Below are positions 1 through 9,300 of a stretch of 64,000 bases of DNA, piece after piece. Numbering within the stretch: the stretch's first letter is position 1; every line of letters begins with the position of its first letter. The stretch is from MFD00082-c5 sp963697995 (GTDB taxonomy: Bacteria; Chlamydiota; Chlamydiia; Chlamydiales; JAJFMB01): contig OY969110.1 of NCBI GenBank assembly GCA_963697995.1, positions 1,240,001 to 1,304,000 of the forward strand, read 5' to 3'. The translations under genes were made by a program, and so were the position numbers. The notes under the pieces were generated by a model. The model was not told the origin of the DNA, searched no databases, and worked only from the letters and a program-made list of their open reading frames with translations.

Positions 1-564
1 ACAGGGCCGATAGGTTCAACAGGATTTAATGGGCGTACAGGTCCAACGGGTCCAACAGGCCCTTGTTGCCCAGGACCCACAGGTCCGACTGGACCAAGAG
101 GAGATGACAATTTTGGTTTGGCTGCCTATGCTACTTTTTACTCAACTTCAACTGCTAACGTTCACTCCTCTCATATTGTTCCGATCAATTCCATAGCCTA
201 TGCTGATCCTTCCTATTTTACCCTTCTTCCTGATGGAGAAGTTCAGGTTTTAGTTGGAGGAGATTATAAAATTTCTTACATGGTAAATTACGATTCCGTC
301 GGCTTTAATAATGACATTGTTACAGGAATTGATATGGTAAGTGCTTCTCGCCTTTTCTATGTACCCAACTCTCTTGCAATTTGTCAGACTACCAATCCAA
401 CGTTTTGCTCTTTAACTGGCGAAACTATTGCAACTCTATCTGCTAATGACACGGTATTCATTAAAAACTTCTCCCTTGTGACATTTACTCTCACCTCACT
501 TCCAACATACGATCCTTCTATAAATACCCCAAGTGCATGTTTAACTATTTTGAAAATCAACTAG
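1..564 (+). CDS. Collagen-like surface protein, 3-prime part (5-prime end outside window)
   Basis: The frame is open from the first base and ends with TAG at 562-564. The first 37 or so codons encode a collagen-type Gly-X-Y run rich in Gly-Pro-Thr and Gly-Pro-Arg triplets with a Cys-Cys pair in the middle, followed by a globular C-terminal domain of about 150 residues that is rich in Ser, Thr, Val and Tyr. This arrangement resembles the BclA-type collagen-like glycoproteins of spore and bacterial surfaces, where the Gly-X-Thr repeats trimerise, can carry O-glycans, and are capped by a trimeric beta-sandwich. Surface location, trimerisation and glycosylation are inferred. The length of the collagen region and any signal peptide lie upstream. 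It stands 107 bp before an operon with two Maf-like putative glycosyltransferases. Confidence 0.75.
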   Translation, partial: TGPIGSTGFNGRTGPTGPTGPCCPGPTGPTGPRGDDNFGLAAYATFYSTSTANVHSSHIVPINSIAYADPSYFTLLPDGEVQVLVGGDYKISYMVNYDSVGFNNDIVTGIDMVSASRLFYVPNSLAICQTTNPTFCSLTGETIATLSANDTVFIKNFSLVTFTLTSLPTYDPSINTPSACLTILKIN

Positions 565-671
565 TTAAATCAATTTCTCGAAAAGTCTCGTCTAATTTTT
601 AATTTGAAGTTTAAAGGTAAAGGGGGTACACCCAAGAAGTGGGGCCCATTGTAAAGTTTTAGAGGGGAGTT

Positions 672-1115
672 ATGAACGAAAATAATCCGTTAAATCCTAT
701 CATTAAGCAGCTTAATGACTTGTTGTCCCTCTGCGATGAGGAGTTTAAAAAAAAAGAGCCAGCTCCAGGTGGCGTCCCACGCTATATCATTAAGCAAGTC
801 AAAGACTTAGAGACCCGTATCCAGATATTCAAAGAAGCTGCCGACTCGGTCATCAAAGAATCAAAAGAAGAGATGAAACAAGTTGAAGTCGCAGGCAAAA
901 AAAATATTCCCCTTCCTGAACAGCCCTCAGAGGAGCAACAAGAGTTTTTAAAAAAATTGGAGCAGATTGAAAAAGAGATCGCTTTAAAAAGACTCGCTTT
1001 AGCCCCTCAAGTGCAAAAAGCAAAAAAAGAGGAAGAGGTTCAACAAAAAAAAGAGCGGATGCGAAAAAAGAAATTTATAGGGTTAAATCCACGCGGTAAA
1101 TGGCAGAAGTTGTAA
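672..1115 (+). CDS. Small charged coiled-coil protein, first gene of the Maf-like operon
   Basis: A 147-residue, very Lys/Glu-rich protein with no signal peptide or membrane segment. The middle (about residues 38-75) and the C-terminal half (about 85-135) have heptad-like, predominantly helical composition, ending in a basic tail. The start is supported by a GAGGGGAG ribosome site seven bases upstream. It overlaps the next gene by 16 bp, or by one base if that gene starts at 1115 (TAATG), so the two are almost certainly translated together. I do not recognise a family. By size and context it could be a partner or scaffold for the downstream proteins, but that is inference only. Confidence 0.7.
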   Translation: MNENNPLNPIIKQLNDLLSLCDEEFKKKEPAPGGVPRYIIKQVKDLETRIQIFKEAADSVIKESKEEMKQVEVAGKKNIPLPEQPSEEQQEFLKKLEQIEKEIALKRLALAPQVQKAKKEEEVQQKKERMRKKKFIGLNPRGKWQKL

Positions 1116-3427
1116 TGACTCAGGATGATGAGATCGCAAAATGGCTTCGTGAACTGCCTCTAAATAAAATCACCGCCCTTTATCTTTGGGGTCTAAAAGA
1201 GCCCCTTTGCTTAGTCGCCTTAAAACCCTGGTTAGATGAAAACCCTTCAAGAAAAGTGATCTGCATCGAAGAAAATCACGACACATTTCAAGAGTTTTTA
1301 AAAACGCCTCATGCTCAAAGCCTTTTAAAAAATCCCCAAATCGACATTCTCACGCCCGAGGGGTGGAAGGAGGTTATCGACAGATATGTGATGTATCCAG
1401 GATATCTTAAGTACCACATTGCAAAAAACTTATTGTCTGATCCGCATCAATTTGTGCTTTTTCAAAACACTTTTAATTGCCGCATTGAGAATTTTATTAT
1501 TGTTAGAAGTGAAGAGCTTTCCTTTGGCGGTCCAACGACGGAAAATTTTTATCGAAATATTTTAAAACTTCCCAATGCGTACAATGCGATGGCCCTTTTT
1601 GGCAAGTTTTCGAAGATTCCAGCAGTTATTGTTGGAGCGGGTCCTTCTTTACAATCAAATCTTTCCGTACTGGAAAAAAACAGAAACAAAGCGCTTATTT
1701 TTTCCGGGGGAACTGCAATGAATGCTTTGGCAGGCTCTCAAGTGATTCCCCATTTTGGGTTGGCTCTTGATCCAAATCCGTATCAAGTCTCCCGCTTAGT
1801 GATGAATCAAGCTTTTGAGATCCCCGAATTTTATTCAAATCGCCTTTTTTCGGAAGCTTTTGATTTGATTCAAGGTCCGAAAATCTATCTTCCAAGCTTC
1901 GTCGAACGCTCTTTGGGATTTTGGTTTGAGCAGCAACTTGGTTTAAATCCGATTGCGAAAAATGCAGGCATGAGCGTGACGACTGTAAATCTTGTATTAG
2001 CCTACCTTCTTGGATGCGATCCTATTATCCTTGTTGGGGTTGATTTGGCTTACACCAAAGGTCGCTCTTATGCTCCTGGTGTGATAAGTCACGCATTTCA
2101 CACCATGAGGGATAATTTTGTCACAAAAAAAGCAGAAGATACTCTGCTTAAAACAAACGACATCTTTGGTAAGGAACTTTTGACGTTGTGGAAGTGGTAC
2201 GAGGAGTCCGTTTGGATTTCAAACTTTGCCAATGAACACCATGATGTATGGGTCATCAACTCAACCGAAGGGGGACTTGGGTTTGAAGGGATTCACAATA
2301 TCGCCCTTGAAAGAGTTTTTCAAACCCTTGAGCTAAATGAGGATTTAGAAAAGTTGGTATTTGAAGAGGTTTTTAAAGCAAAAATGCCCGAAGGAGTTAC
2401 GGATGAGAAAATAAGAGAGATCCTTAACAAGCTTAAAGAGAGCTTGTTAGAAGTGGAGACCCTGGTCGATACCCCTAAAGGTTTAGAAGAGATCGAAAAC
2501 TCATTCTGCTTTGATGCTTGTTTAAAAAATTATATCAACGCCTATTCCCGAATTTTTGAGCTCGATGCGATAAAAAATCGAGGGGAGTATGAAAACGCCC
2601 TTCGAGCCCACATCAAAAAAGGGTGTGTATTTAACAGGGAGCTGATCGAAAAAACGTTATCTAATCCCCCCCCTGATGAGATCCCTTTTCAACCCCATCC
2701 GAAACCTCTTCAAGGGGAAAAAGTGATTTATGATCCCAACGGACAGATTAGGGTGCGCTTAAATGAAAAAGAGGGAGTAAGGGAGGGACTTTGTTTGTTT
2801 TATACAGAAAAAGGCGTGTTAAGTTCCTCTTTAAACTACAAATCAGGGCGACTTGATGGAGAAGTGTGTCTTTATAACGAGAAGGGAGCGCTTAAGAGAA
2901 GGCTTCACTTTAAAGAGGGGGCCTGGGAAGGGAAAGAGGAGTGGTTTTTGGAGGAAGGGAAGATTTGGCTAATAGCTGAGTATCATAACTCGCAACCCAT
3001 AGGTGAGGCGCGCATGTGGTATGAGAGTGGGCAGCTTAAAGAGTTGCGCGTTTTTGAGATGGGAAAACTCGTCAAGACCCAAATGTTTTACCCGAATGGA
3101 CAAGAAGTACCGGTTAGCCCTAAAAAAGATTTTTTCGAAAATCTTGTAACGTCTACAGCAGACTTTCACAAGACTTTGGAGGGGTTGTTTGCTCAAGTGG
3201 AAGCATTGGGAGGGCAAGATCAAAGGGATGCATTAAATCGCTTAAAAAAACTGCAAGATGATATGATGAGACAGCTTAAGCTATTTGAAGATAAAGAAGC
3301 GATTTGGAAAACAGAGACCACTAAAGAGCTCATCAAAGAGGTTTTGGATTTAAAGACTCAAACGATGATGGAAAATATTGAAAAGAGCTTGAAAGAATTG
3401 AAAAAAAAGGAACGTTTAGAAGAATGA
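1100..3427 (+). CDS. Maf/DUF115-type putative glycosyltransferase with MORN-like repeat tail
   Basis: 775 residues. The N-terminal two-thirds carries the core of the motility-associated-factor family (MAF_flag10, MptE-like): a VGAGPSL glycine loop near residue 178, a GG-TAMNAL stretch and HFGLALDPNP just after it, and a later ILVGVDLAYT segment. Members in other bacteria are linked to transfer of nonulosonic acids onto flagellin. From about residue 548 to 690 the sequence changes to repeated G-X-X-X-X-Y/F-X-X-G-X-L units typical of MORN-type repeats, then a helical C-terminus to the end. ATG at 1115 overlaps the previous stop (TAATG) and is an alternative start. The stop overlaps the next gene by four bases (ATGA). 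No flagellar genes are present, so the substrate must be something else; the collagen-like protein upstream is a candidate. Confidence 0.8.
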   Translation: MAEVVMTQDDEIAKWLRELPLNKITALYLWGLKEPLCLVALKPWLDENPSRKVICIEENHDTFQEFLKTPHAQSLLKNPQIDILTPEGWKEVIDRYVMYPGYLKYHIAKNLLSDPHQFVLFQNTFNCRIENFIIVRSEELSFGGPTTENFYRNILKLPNAYNAMALFGKFSKIPAVIVGAGPSLQSNLSVLEKNRNKALIFSGGTAMNALAGSQVIPHFGLALDPNPYQVSRLVMNQAFEIPEFYSNRLFSEAFDLIQGPKIYLPSFVERSLGFWFEQQLGLNPIAKNAGMSVTTVNLVLAYLLGCDPIILVGVDLAYTKGRSYAPGVISHAFHTMRDNFVTKKAEDTLLKTNDIFGKELLTLWKWYEESVWISNFANEHHDVWVINSTEGGLGFEGIHNIALERVFQTLELNEDLEKLVFEEVFKAKMPEGVTDEKIREILNKLKESLLEVETLVDTPKGLEEIENSFCFDACLKNYINAYSRIFELDAIKNRGEYENALRAHIKKGCVFNRELIEKTLSNPPPDEIPFQPHPKPLQGEKVIYDPNGQIRVRLNEKEGVREGLCLFYTEKGVLSSSLNYKSGRLDGEVCLYNEKGALKRRLHFKEGAWEGKEEWFLEEGKIWLIAEYHNSQPIGEARMWYESGQLKELRVFEMGKLVKTQMFYPNGQEVPVSPKKDFFENLVTSTADFHKTLEGLFAQVEALGGQDQRDALNRLKKLQDDMMRQLKLFEDKEAIWKTETTKELIKEVLDLKTQTMMENIEKSLKELKKKERLEE

Positions 3428-5103
3428 GCCGCTTTGAGAAAAACTTAAGCAAGCTTGCTAAAACTGACCCTAAGATTGCGACTCTCTTGCCGTTTTTAGC
3501 AAGAGAAGAGGTTAGTTTTTCTGAAAATTCTTCGTTAACTTATGTTTTTGGTCTTCCCGATGAGTCGTTTTTTGAGGAGGCCAGAGCGCATTTAAAAGGG
3601 AAAAAAGCTTTAGTTTTTTTAGAAGACGATCTCCACCTCCTCAAAACCTTTTTGGAGACAAAATTAGCCTCAAAAGTGTTGTCTCACCCTAAAATGCATC
3701 TGATCCCTTTCCGCGATTTAAATGAAGAGATACCGATCGCTTTAGAGGAGTTGATGTGGCATTTTGTGCAAAAAAGATTCGATTTTCTTTTGAGCCCTTA
3801 TTATGAAAAAACAAGGAGGGATGAGTTTTTAACTTTTTGCGACACCCTTTCTTTTCGCACTCAAAGGCTTAAACAGATTTTAGATGAGTATTTCATTTTA
3901 GGAGCCCCTTTTTTTTACAATTTCTACAAAAATATCCGCAAATTAAAAGACTCCTATTTAGGAGATCACCTTTTTGGAAAGTTTAAAAAGATTCCTGCCG
4001 TCATCGTAGGGGCTGGTCCCTCCCTTGAAAAACAGATCCCCCTGTTAAAGAGTTTGAAAAATAAAGCGCTTATTTTTGCTGGAGGCTCTTCGATGAATGC
4101 TCTAAATGGGTTTGACTTAATGCCCCATTTTGGAGCAGGGATCGATCCTAATCTTATGCAAAAAAAACGACTTTTAGAGCATCAAGGGTGTCATTTACCC
4201 TACTTTTATCGCAACCGGATGAATCATCAGGCTTTTGACCTCTTAAGTGGTGAAAAGCTTTATATTTCAGGCTCCGGGGGGTATGAAATTGGAAACTATT
4301 TTGACGAAGCGCTTAACATCAAAGAAACGGAACTTGATGAAGGGCACAATGTCGTCAATTTTTTAACAGAGATCGCAGAAAGAATGGGGTGCTCACCGAT
4401 TGTTTATGTGGGATTGGATTTAGCTCTTACAGGAGGAAAAGAGTACTCCTCTTTCGTAGAGGATGTCACCGGTCCTCCTTTGGAGAAAAAAATTGTTCGA
4501 ACAGATATTTATGGTCAGCCGGTTCAGACGTATTGGAAGTGGGTTGCTGAGTCTTTCTGGATAAGCACTTTTGCCAAAGAGCATCCTAAATTAAAATGTT
4601 ATAACGCCACAGAAGGGGGCATTGGAATTGAGGGTGTTGAAAACATCTCGCTTCAAAAGGTGGTGAGCTCCTGGAAGGAGAACAAAGAGCTTGATAAAAA
4701 GATCAAAGAGGAAATAGCAAAAGCTAAATGCCCACCCAATACGGGTGAAATTATTGAAGAAGCGCTTCAAAAGCTTTTATCTAGTTTTGAAAGATCGGAA
4801 AATCTTTTGAAAGAGTTGATTGAAGAATCAGAGCGCGTTAAAACGGGTGGAACAACCGGAAAACAAGCCCTTTTAGAAACCGAACTTGCCGATGAGATCG
4901 CCTATATTTATGTCCTAAGTACTTTTAACTTAGTGGCAACAAAATTTTTTAGTTTCGAGTGGAGACACACCAGATCAATCACAAAAAAACAAAAGCTTGG
5001 TAAGAAAAAGCTTAAAATTTTGCTTGCAGTCGCTCAGTTTAATAAGGCTTTGATTCAAGGGAAAGATGGTTTGCCAAAATCTCTTGAGAAGAGGACAAAA
5101 TAG
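3424..5103 (+). CDS. Second Maf/DUF115-type putative glycosyltransferase
   Basis: 559 residues, clearly paralogous to the upstream gene across the shared core: the VGAGPSLEKQI loop near residue 196, GGSSMNAL, HFGAGIDPN, a VYVGLDLALTGG segment and a matching TEGGIGIEGVENI motif. It lacks the MORN-like tail and ends in a Lys-rich stretch. Translation is coupled to the previous gene through ATGA. The last 65 bp run convergently into the 3-prime end of the response-regulator gene on the other strand. The family is tied to protein glycosylation in flagellated bacteria, but enzymatic activity is not proven for most members. Tandem duplication with divergence of the tail suggests two acceptor specificities or a heteromeric enzyme. 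Confidence 0.8.
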   Translation: MSRFEKNLSKLAKTDPKIATLLPFLAREEVSFSENSSLTYVFGLPDESFFEEARAHLKGKKALVFLEDDLHLLKTFLETKLASKVLSHPKMHLIPFRDLNEEIPIALEELMWHFVQKRFDFLLSPYYEKTRRDEFLTFCDTLSFRTQRLKQILDEYFILGAPFFYNFYKNIRKLKDSYLGDHLFGKFKKIPAVIVGAGPSLEKQIPLLKSLKNKALIFAGGSSMNALNGFDLMPHFGAGIDPNLMQKKRLLEHQGCHLPYFYRNRMNHQAFDLLSGEKLYISGSGGYEIGNYFDEALNIKETELDEGHNVVNFLTEIAERMGCSPIVYVGLDLALTGGKEYSSFVEDVTGPPLEKKIVRTDIYGQPVQTYWKWVAESFWISTFAKEHPKLKCYNATEGGIGIEGVENISLQKVVSSWKENKELDKKIKEEIAKAKCPPNTGEIIEEALQKLLSSFERSENLLKELIEESERVKTGGTTGKQALLETELADEIAYIYVLSTFNLVATKFFSFEWRHTRSITKKQKLGKKKLKILLAVAQFNKALIQGKDGLPKSLEKRTK

Positions 5104-6157
5104 TTGCCCTTTCTATTCGATTGGCAAGCTCTCTAATATTTCCTGGCCATTTATATTCAGTAAGAGCCTTCTTTGCACACTCACTTAAGTTTTTTTCAGG
5201 AATTTGATTGTTTTGGCATGTTTTTTTAAGGAAGTGGAGGGCAAGCGGCACAATATCCTCAGGGTGTTCCCTTAAGGGGGGTAAGTGGATCGGTATCACA
5301 TTGAGCCGGTAGTAAAGATCCTCCCTTAAGACTTTATCTTTTATGGCCTCCTCAACATTCCTGTTTGTCGTCGAAATGATCCGAACGTTGATTTTAATCG
5401 GTTTAATCCCTCCAACTCTTTCAAATTCAAGCTCTTGTAAAACTCTTAAAAGTTTGGCCTGAAGAGGTAGATTCATTTCTGTCACCTCATCTAATAAAAG
5501 AGTTCCCGTGTGGGCTAATTCAAATTTCCCAAGTTTTAGTTGATGAGCTCCCGTGAAAGCTCCTTTTTCGTGTCCAAAAAATTCCGACTCGATGAGGGTT
5601 TCAGGAATTGCCGCGCAGTTCACTCGGATAAAAGGGCGAGCAGATCTAGAAGAGTTTAAGTGAATAAGTTCTGCAAAAACCTCTTTTCCAGTGCCCGATT
5701 CTCCGCTAATAAGCACGCTTGCCTGACTTTTGGCAATCAGTTTAGCTTCAGAGAGTTTTTCAAGCATAATGTCGCTTTTAAAAACAACGGGGCTCTCTTT
5801 CTCTTTTACGTTTAAGTTTTTTGCTCTATTTAGCAGAGTTTCGAGAAGTTCTTTTTGAAACGGTTTTTCAAGGCAGGGCCAATCAGTTAAGATGGTTTGG
5901 TCATACCCTTCGTTTTTTGTTAAAATAACGAAAAGGTCCTCCTGTTTTGTGTCGTTAAGTCGTTTTAAAAAATGATCAAGGGAGAAATCGGCTAGGTCTT
6001 GATCAAGCATAAGTAACTTAAAAGGAATAGTTTTAATGAGTGAGAGGGCTTGAGTGCCCGTTTCAGCCGTCAAGACGTCAAACCCCTTTCCTTTTAGAAG
6101 AGTCGTCGTGTTTTCGCGACATAAAGGGTCTTGATCGACTATTAAAACCTTTTCCAT
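5039..6157 (-). CDS. atoC: NtrC/AtoC-family response regulator lacking the DNA-binding domain
   Basis: 372 residues. An N-terminal receiver domain (about 1-105) has the acidic pair near D8/D10, phospho-acceptor D52 and the Lys of EKPF at 98. The central sigma-54 AAA+ domain shows Walker A GESGTGKE (152-159), the sigma-54-contacting GAFTGA loop (199-204), Walker B LLLDE (to E224) and the WPGNIREL end segment near 337. The protein then stops about 30 residues later, so the Fis-type helix-turn-helix usual for NtrC (normally 440-470 residues) is absent. I recall the same for the chlamydial CtcC regulator, which would activate sigma-54 polymerase without binding an enhancer. The sensor kinase is not in this window. 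It overlaps the gene on the other strand convergently by 65 bp. Confidence 0.9.
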   Translation of the reverse strand: MEKVLIVDQDPLCRENTTTLLKGKGFDVLTAETGTQALSLIKTIPFKLLMLDQDLADFSLDHFLKRLNDTKQEDLFVILTKNEGYDQTILTDWPCLEKPFQKELLETLLNRAKNLNVKEKESPVVFKSDIMLEKLSEAKLIAKSQASVLISGESGTGKEVFAELIHLNSSRSARPFIRVNCAAIPETLIESEFFGHEKGAFTGAHQLKLGKFELAHTGTLLLDEVTEMNLPLQAKLLRVLQELEFERVGGIKPIKINVRIISTTNRNVEEAIKDKVLREDLYYRLNVIPIHLPPLREHPEDIVPLALHFLKKTCQNNQIPEKNLSECAKKALTEYKWPGNIRELANRIERATILSSSQEILANHLSLESKPY

Positions 6158-6272
6158 AAATGAGTTTATCTCCTTGTAGTTTTTGTATACCTATTCGAAT
6201 TTCTTAAATCAAGGGTTTGAGATAAATTAATATTTAAAGGAAATGTAAATTTAAATTAATTTGAATAGAAAT

Positions 6273-6301
6273 TTGCAATTAATATTATATAGTAATAAAA
6301 T
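6273..6301 (+). promoter_or_regulatory. Candidate sigma-70-type promoter for the large unknown gene
   Basis: TTGCAA (6273-6278) and TAAAAT (6296-6301) are separated by 17 bases, within a very AT-rich divergent region. Transcription would begin near 6308, just before the GGGGGTG ribosome site and the ATG at 6327, which also argues against the earlier in-frame TTG at 6261. Pattern match only. Confidence 0.4.
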
Positions 6302-6326
6302 TAGATATGATTTAGTAGGGGGTGAT

Positions 6327-9300
6327 ATGTCAGGTCCAGTCAATTTATTTAATGTTAATAGCTTAGGGGGAGAGGAGGGGAAGGTAAAAAAGAAAGCACC
6401 CTTCAAGTTTTCAGATATTTTTTTGATTTTTAAGGGATTTGGGACGAGCACGAAAACAATGGGTTCCTCGGAGGGAGCAACTAGGGGTAAGGTTTGGAAA
6501 CAGTGGGCGTGGAAAGGGGGAAGTGTTGGAAGTGTCGCCTCTCAAGTCTTTTCATTTAAAAAAAGGGACGATCAGTACTACTTAGATCTCATGGACAACA
6601 CGGGGAAAAAGCATTTAAGAAAGGCTTTTGGTGAGCATGTGTACAAGGCTGGAAACGGAGGTGAGAAAAAAATTGGAGGCGTTTTAAAAAAGAAAGAGAA
6701 GGCCTCTACGGAAGAGAATGTGGCACCGCCAAAGGTTGTGACTAAGGCAAATCTTTTGACTCCGGAACAACATGAGCACCGAGTTAAATTCCGCTTAACT
6801 CTTGATGTGGTTAAGGAAAAGGGAGAGGCAACAGCAGCATTTACAGCATTTAAAGATAAGTTTTGCGCTGAATGGCTATTAGATGCCATGAATCACCTTA
6901 TAAAAAATGGGGTTGTCGATGTTGAAGGGGGATTGAATAGTTTATTAAACAATTTGAAAGAGGAAGCTATTATTTTATGCCCCTCACTTAAATCTGATCC
7001 AAATTTTAATAATTATCGGTTGGATCAGGCGGCGGTAAGAGATTTGTTTCTTGTCAGGTGGATGGCCTTGCAGGGGCACACTCCAAGCATTAAGGGTAAA
7101 AACATGGTTGATTATCTGCAAAATTTAGCAAACGTTGTGAATAAGGCTTTTCCAAATCTTGCCAAAACAGATCCTTGTACTCCTCGTAGTATTACACAAT
7201 TCGGGGGGGTAAGAACGTCTCTTCCTTTAAGAAGTATGGCAACAGGTCAGTTTGCTTATCAAAATGTGGCCCCTTTTATCGAAGATTTTAAAAGAGGGCA
7301 CCGTCTTGAGGCCGCTGCAAACTATCTCGATAAATGTAATAAAGAGCAGCTTGCCGATCTTTTAGTGTCGACTTTGTATTTTGTCGATGATGGGCATTTA
7401 GATGTAGTTACTGAGAATCTAAAAAAGTTTTTAGAAAAAGATATCGATCAAAAGGGTGGGGTTGTTAATAGTTTTGTTCTTGGATTAATAAGTAAAAGCG
7501 ATCCATTAGTAAAAACGGTATTTAACAAAAAAAGGGATCCCGTGGCTTCGTTTTTGAAGTCAATTGATCCAGAACATGCCGAACTTCAAATTATTAAGAA
7601 TTTAGATAAGCTTATCGAGCTCTCTCAAGCTAATTCCGCTGACAAAGAAAAAATCAAAAAATTTATTGATAAAAATGCTAATAATGTGAAGCAGTTTATC
7701 GATTCTAATGGTAAAATTGATCGCCTTAAAATGTTGACACATTATACCAAAAACAAGAATGAAGTTTCGAATTATTTGTTTTTTGACGCGTTGTGTCCGA
7801 AGATAGTGACAAATTCTATAGAAAAGGTTAGAGTTTTGCCTGATTTAATCGGCACACCTTATGAGCATCAGATGGGTTTAGTGAAACTTTTGCGCGAACA
7901 TTTTGAAAAAAACAAAAGAGGTGTTGAGATTCAAGACTTAACCGATAAGAATTTGTTAGCCGCTTTTCAAAAGGTTTCACCAAAAGAGCGTCAAATGATT
8001 TTAAATTCTCTTTATCCGGGAGTAAATTTTGCTGATTTTCTTCACTATTTAACCCCTGTAAATAAAGAAGAGACCTTTGATGTCAACCAGTTTAAAGACG
8101 AGTTAGTAAAAAAAGAGACGCCAAAAATAACAGCTTTTGCCCTCGATCTTTTGACTTCTCCTTTGGATGCAAGTCACAAATTTAATTTACTTAAATTAAA
8201 AAAAGAACCGGAAAGTTTTAGAGCGGTTCTTGCAGAGGTGGTTAAGTTGGGTGAAATGGTGGGAAGAGATAAAGTCGCAAGTCTTATTAAATATGCAATG
8301 TTTCAAGTTGATTTCTGCGTAAATCTCGATGAATTTTATGAAAATGCTCTTAATAATCAAAAAGAAACAAATCATTACTTAAATGATGACAGATATATGC
8401 CTAATCCTGAGTTTGAGAAGAAAGCTGAGGAGGCATTTAATCGATTACAGTTTAATTCTTCTGATGAGTTTAAGGTGTATGCGCGGATAGCTATAAAATG
8501 GGTAGGTCCTGATTTTGCCTCAAAAATAGCGATTCCTCGAGAAGGGATAGAGGTTGATAAAATTTTAGCTGAATTAGTTAAAGAGAAAGCTGTAACCCCT
8601 TTGAATAGAAAAGATTTATCAGATGTTCAGGTCGTTGAAAAAATGATTAATGGAAGCTCAAAAGAGATTATCGAGCGTCTAAATAATGGAGCTCTTTTGG
8701 TTCCTTTATTAGATGAGATGATTTTTCGCATTTTTCCAGAATGGTCCAGAATTGAGAGGGATAATATGATGAGGGCAGCAATAGGGGCCCTTCCTCAATC
8801 TGTTAAAAGTCAAAGAGCTGAAGAAATCGGAAAAATAGAAACCAAAAAACCAGAAGTTTCTTTTCCTACAAGGCTAATGGAGAATTTATTTGTGCAGGTG
8901 GAAAAAGAGATTAAAGACTCTTTTAAAGGAACTATCAGAAGTTTTGAAGGATTTAATGAAGATCATCTTTTTTATATAAAAGCGAGAATGTCTCAAAGAT
9001 ATAGTCGTCTTTCAAAAGAAGATCAGCAGACTGTTTTAAATGAGTTGGGGCAAGGGGCTATTGCACCTGTCGAAATCGAAAAGACATTAAGAGGGACCTT
9101 TATTAACGGATTGCGAGTTGATAAATCTAAAGAAAAAACTTTAAATTTAGTGGCTTTGCCTTTGTTTCAGTTAATCGAAAAAGATAAGACTCCTGGGCGC
9201 TCTTTTGCTGATAAATTAGGAATGTTAAATAAAGAGTTGTCATCGATTAATCCATTTTTGGATTGGACTTACGATCCTGAAGTGGTAACAGCTGTTGAAA

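Noticed and set aside
2969..3223. Minus-strand frame inside the MORN region
   Set aside because: Shadow of the Maf-like gene without a ribosome site.
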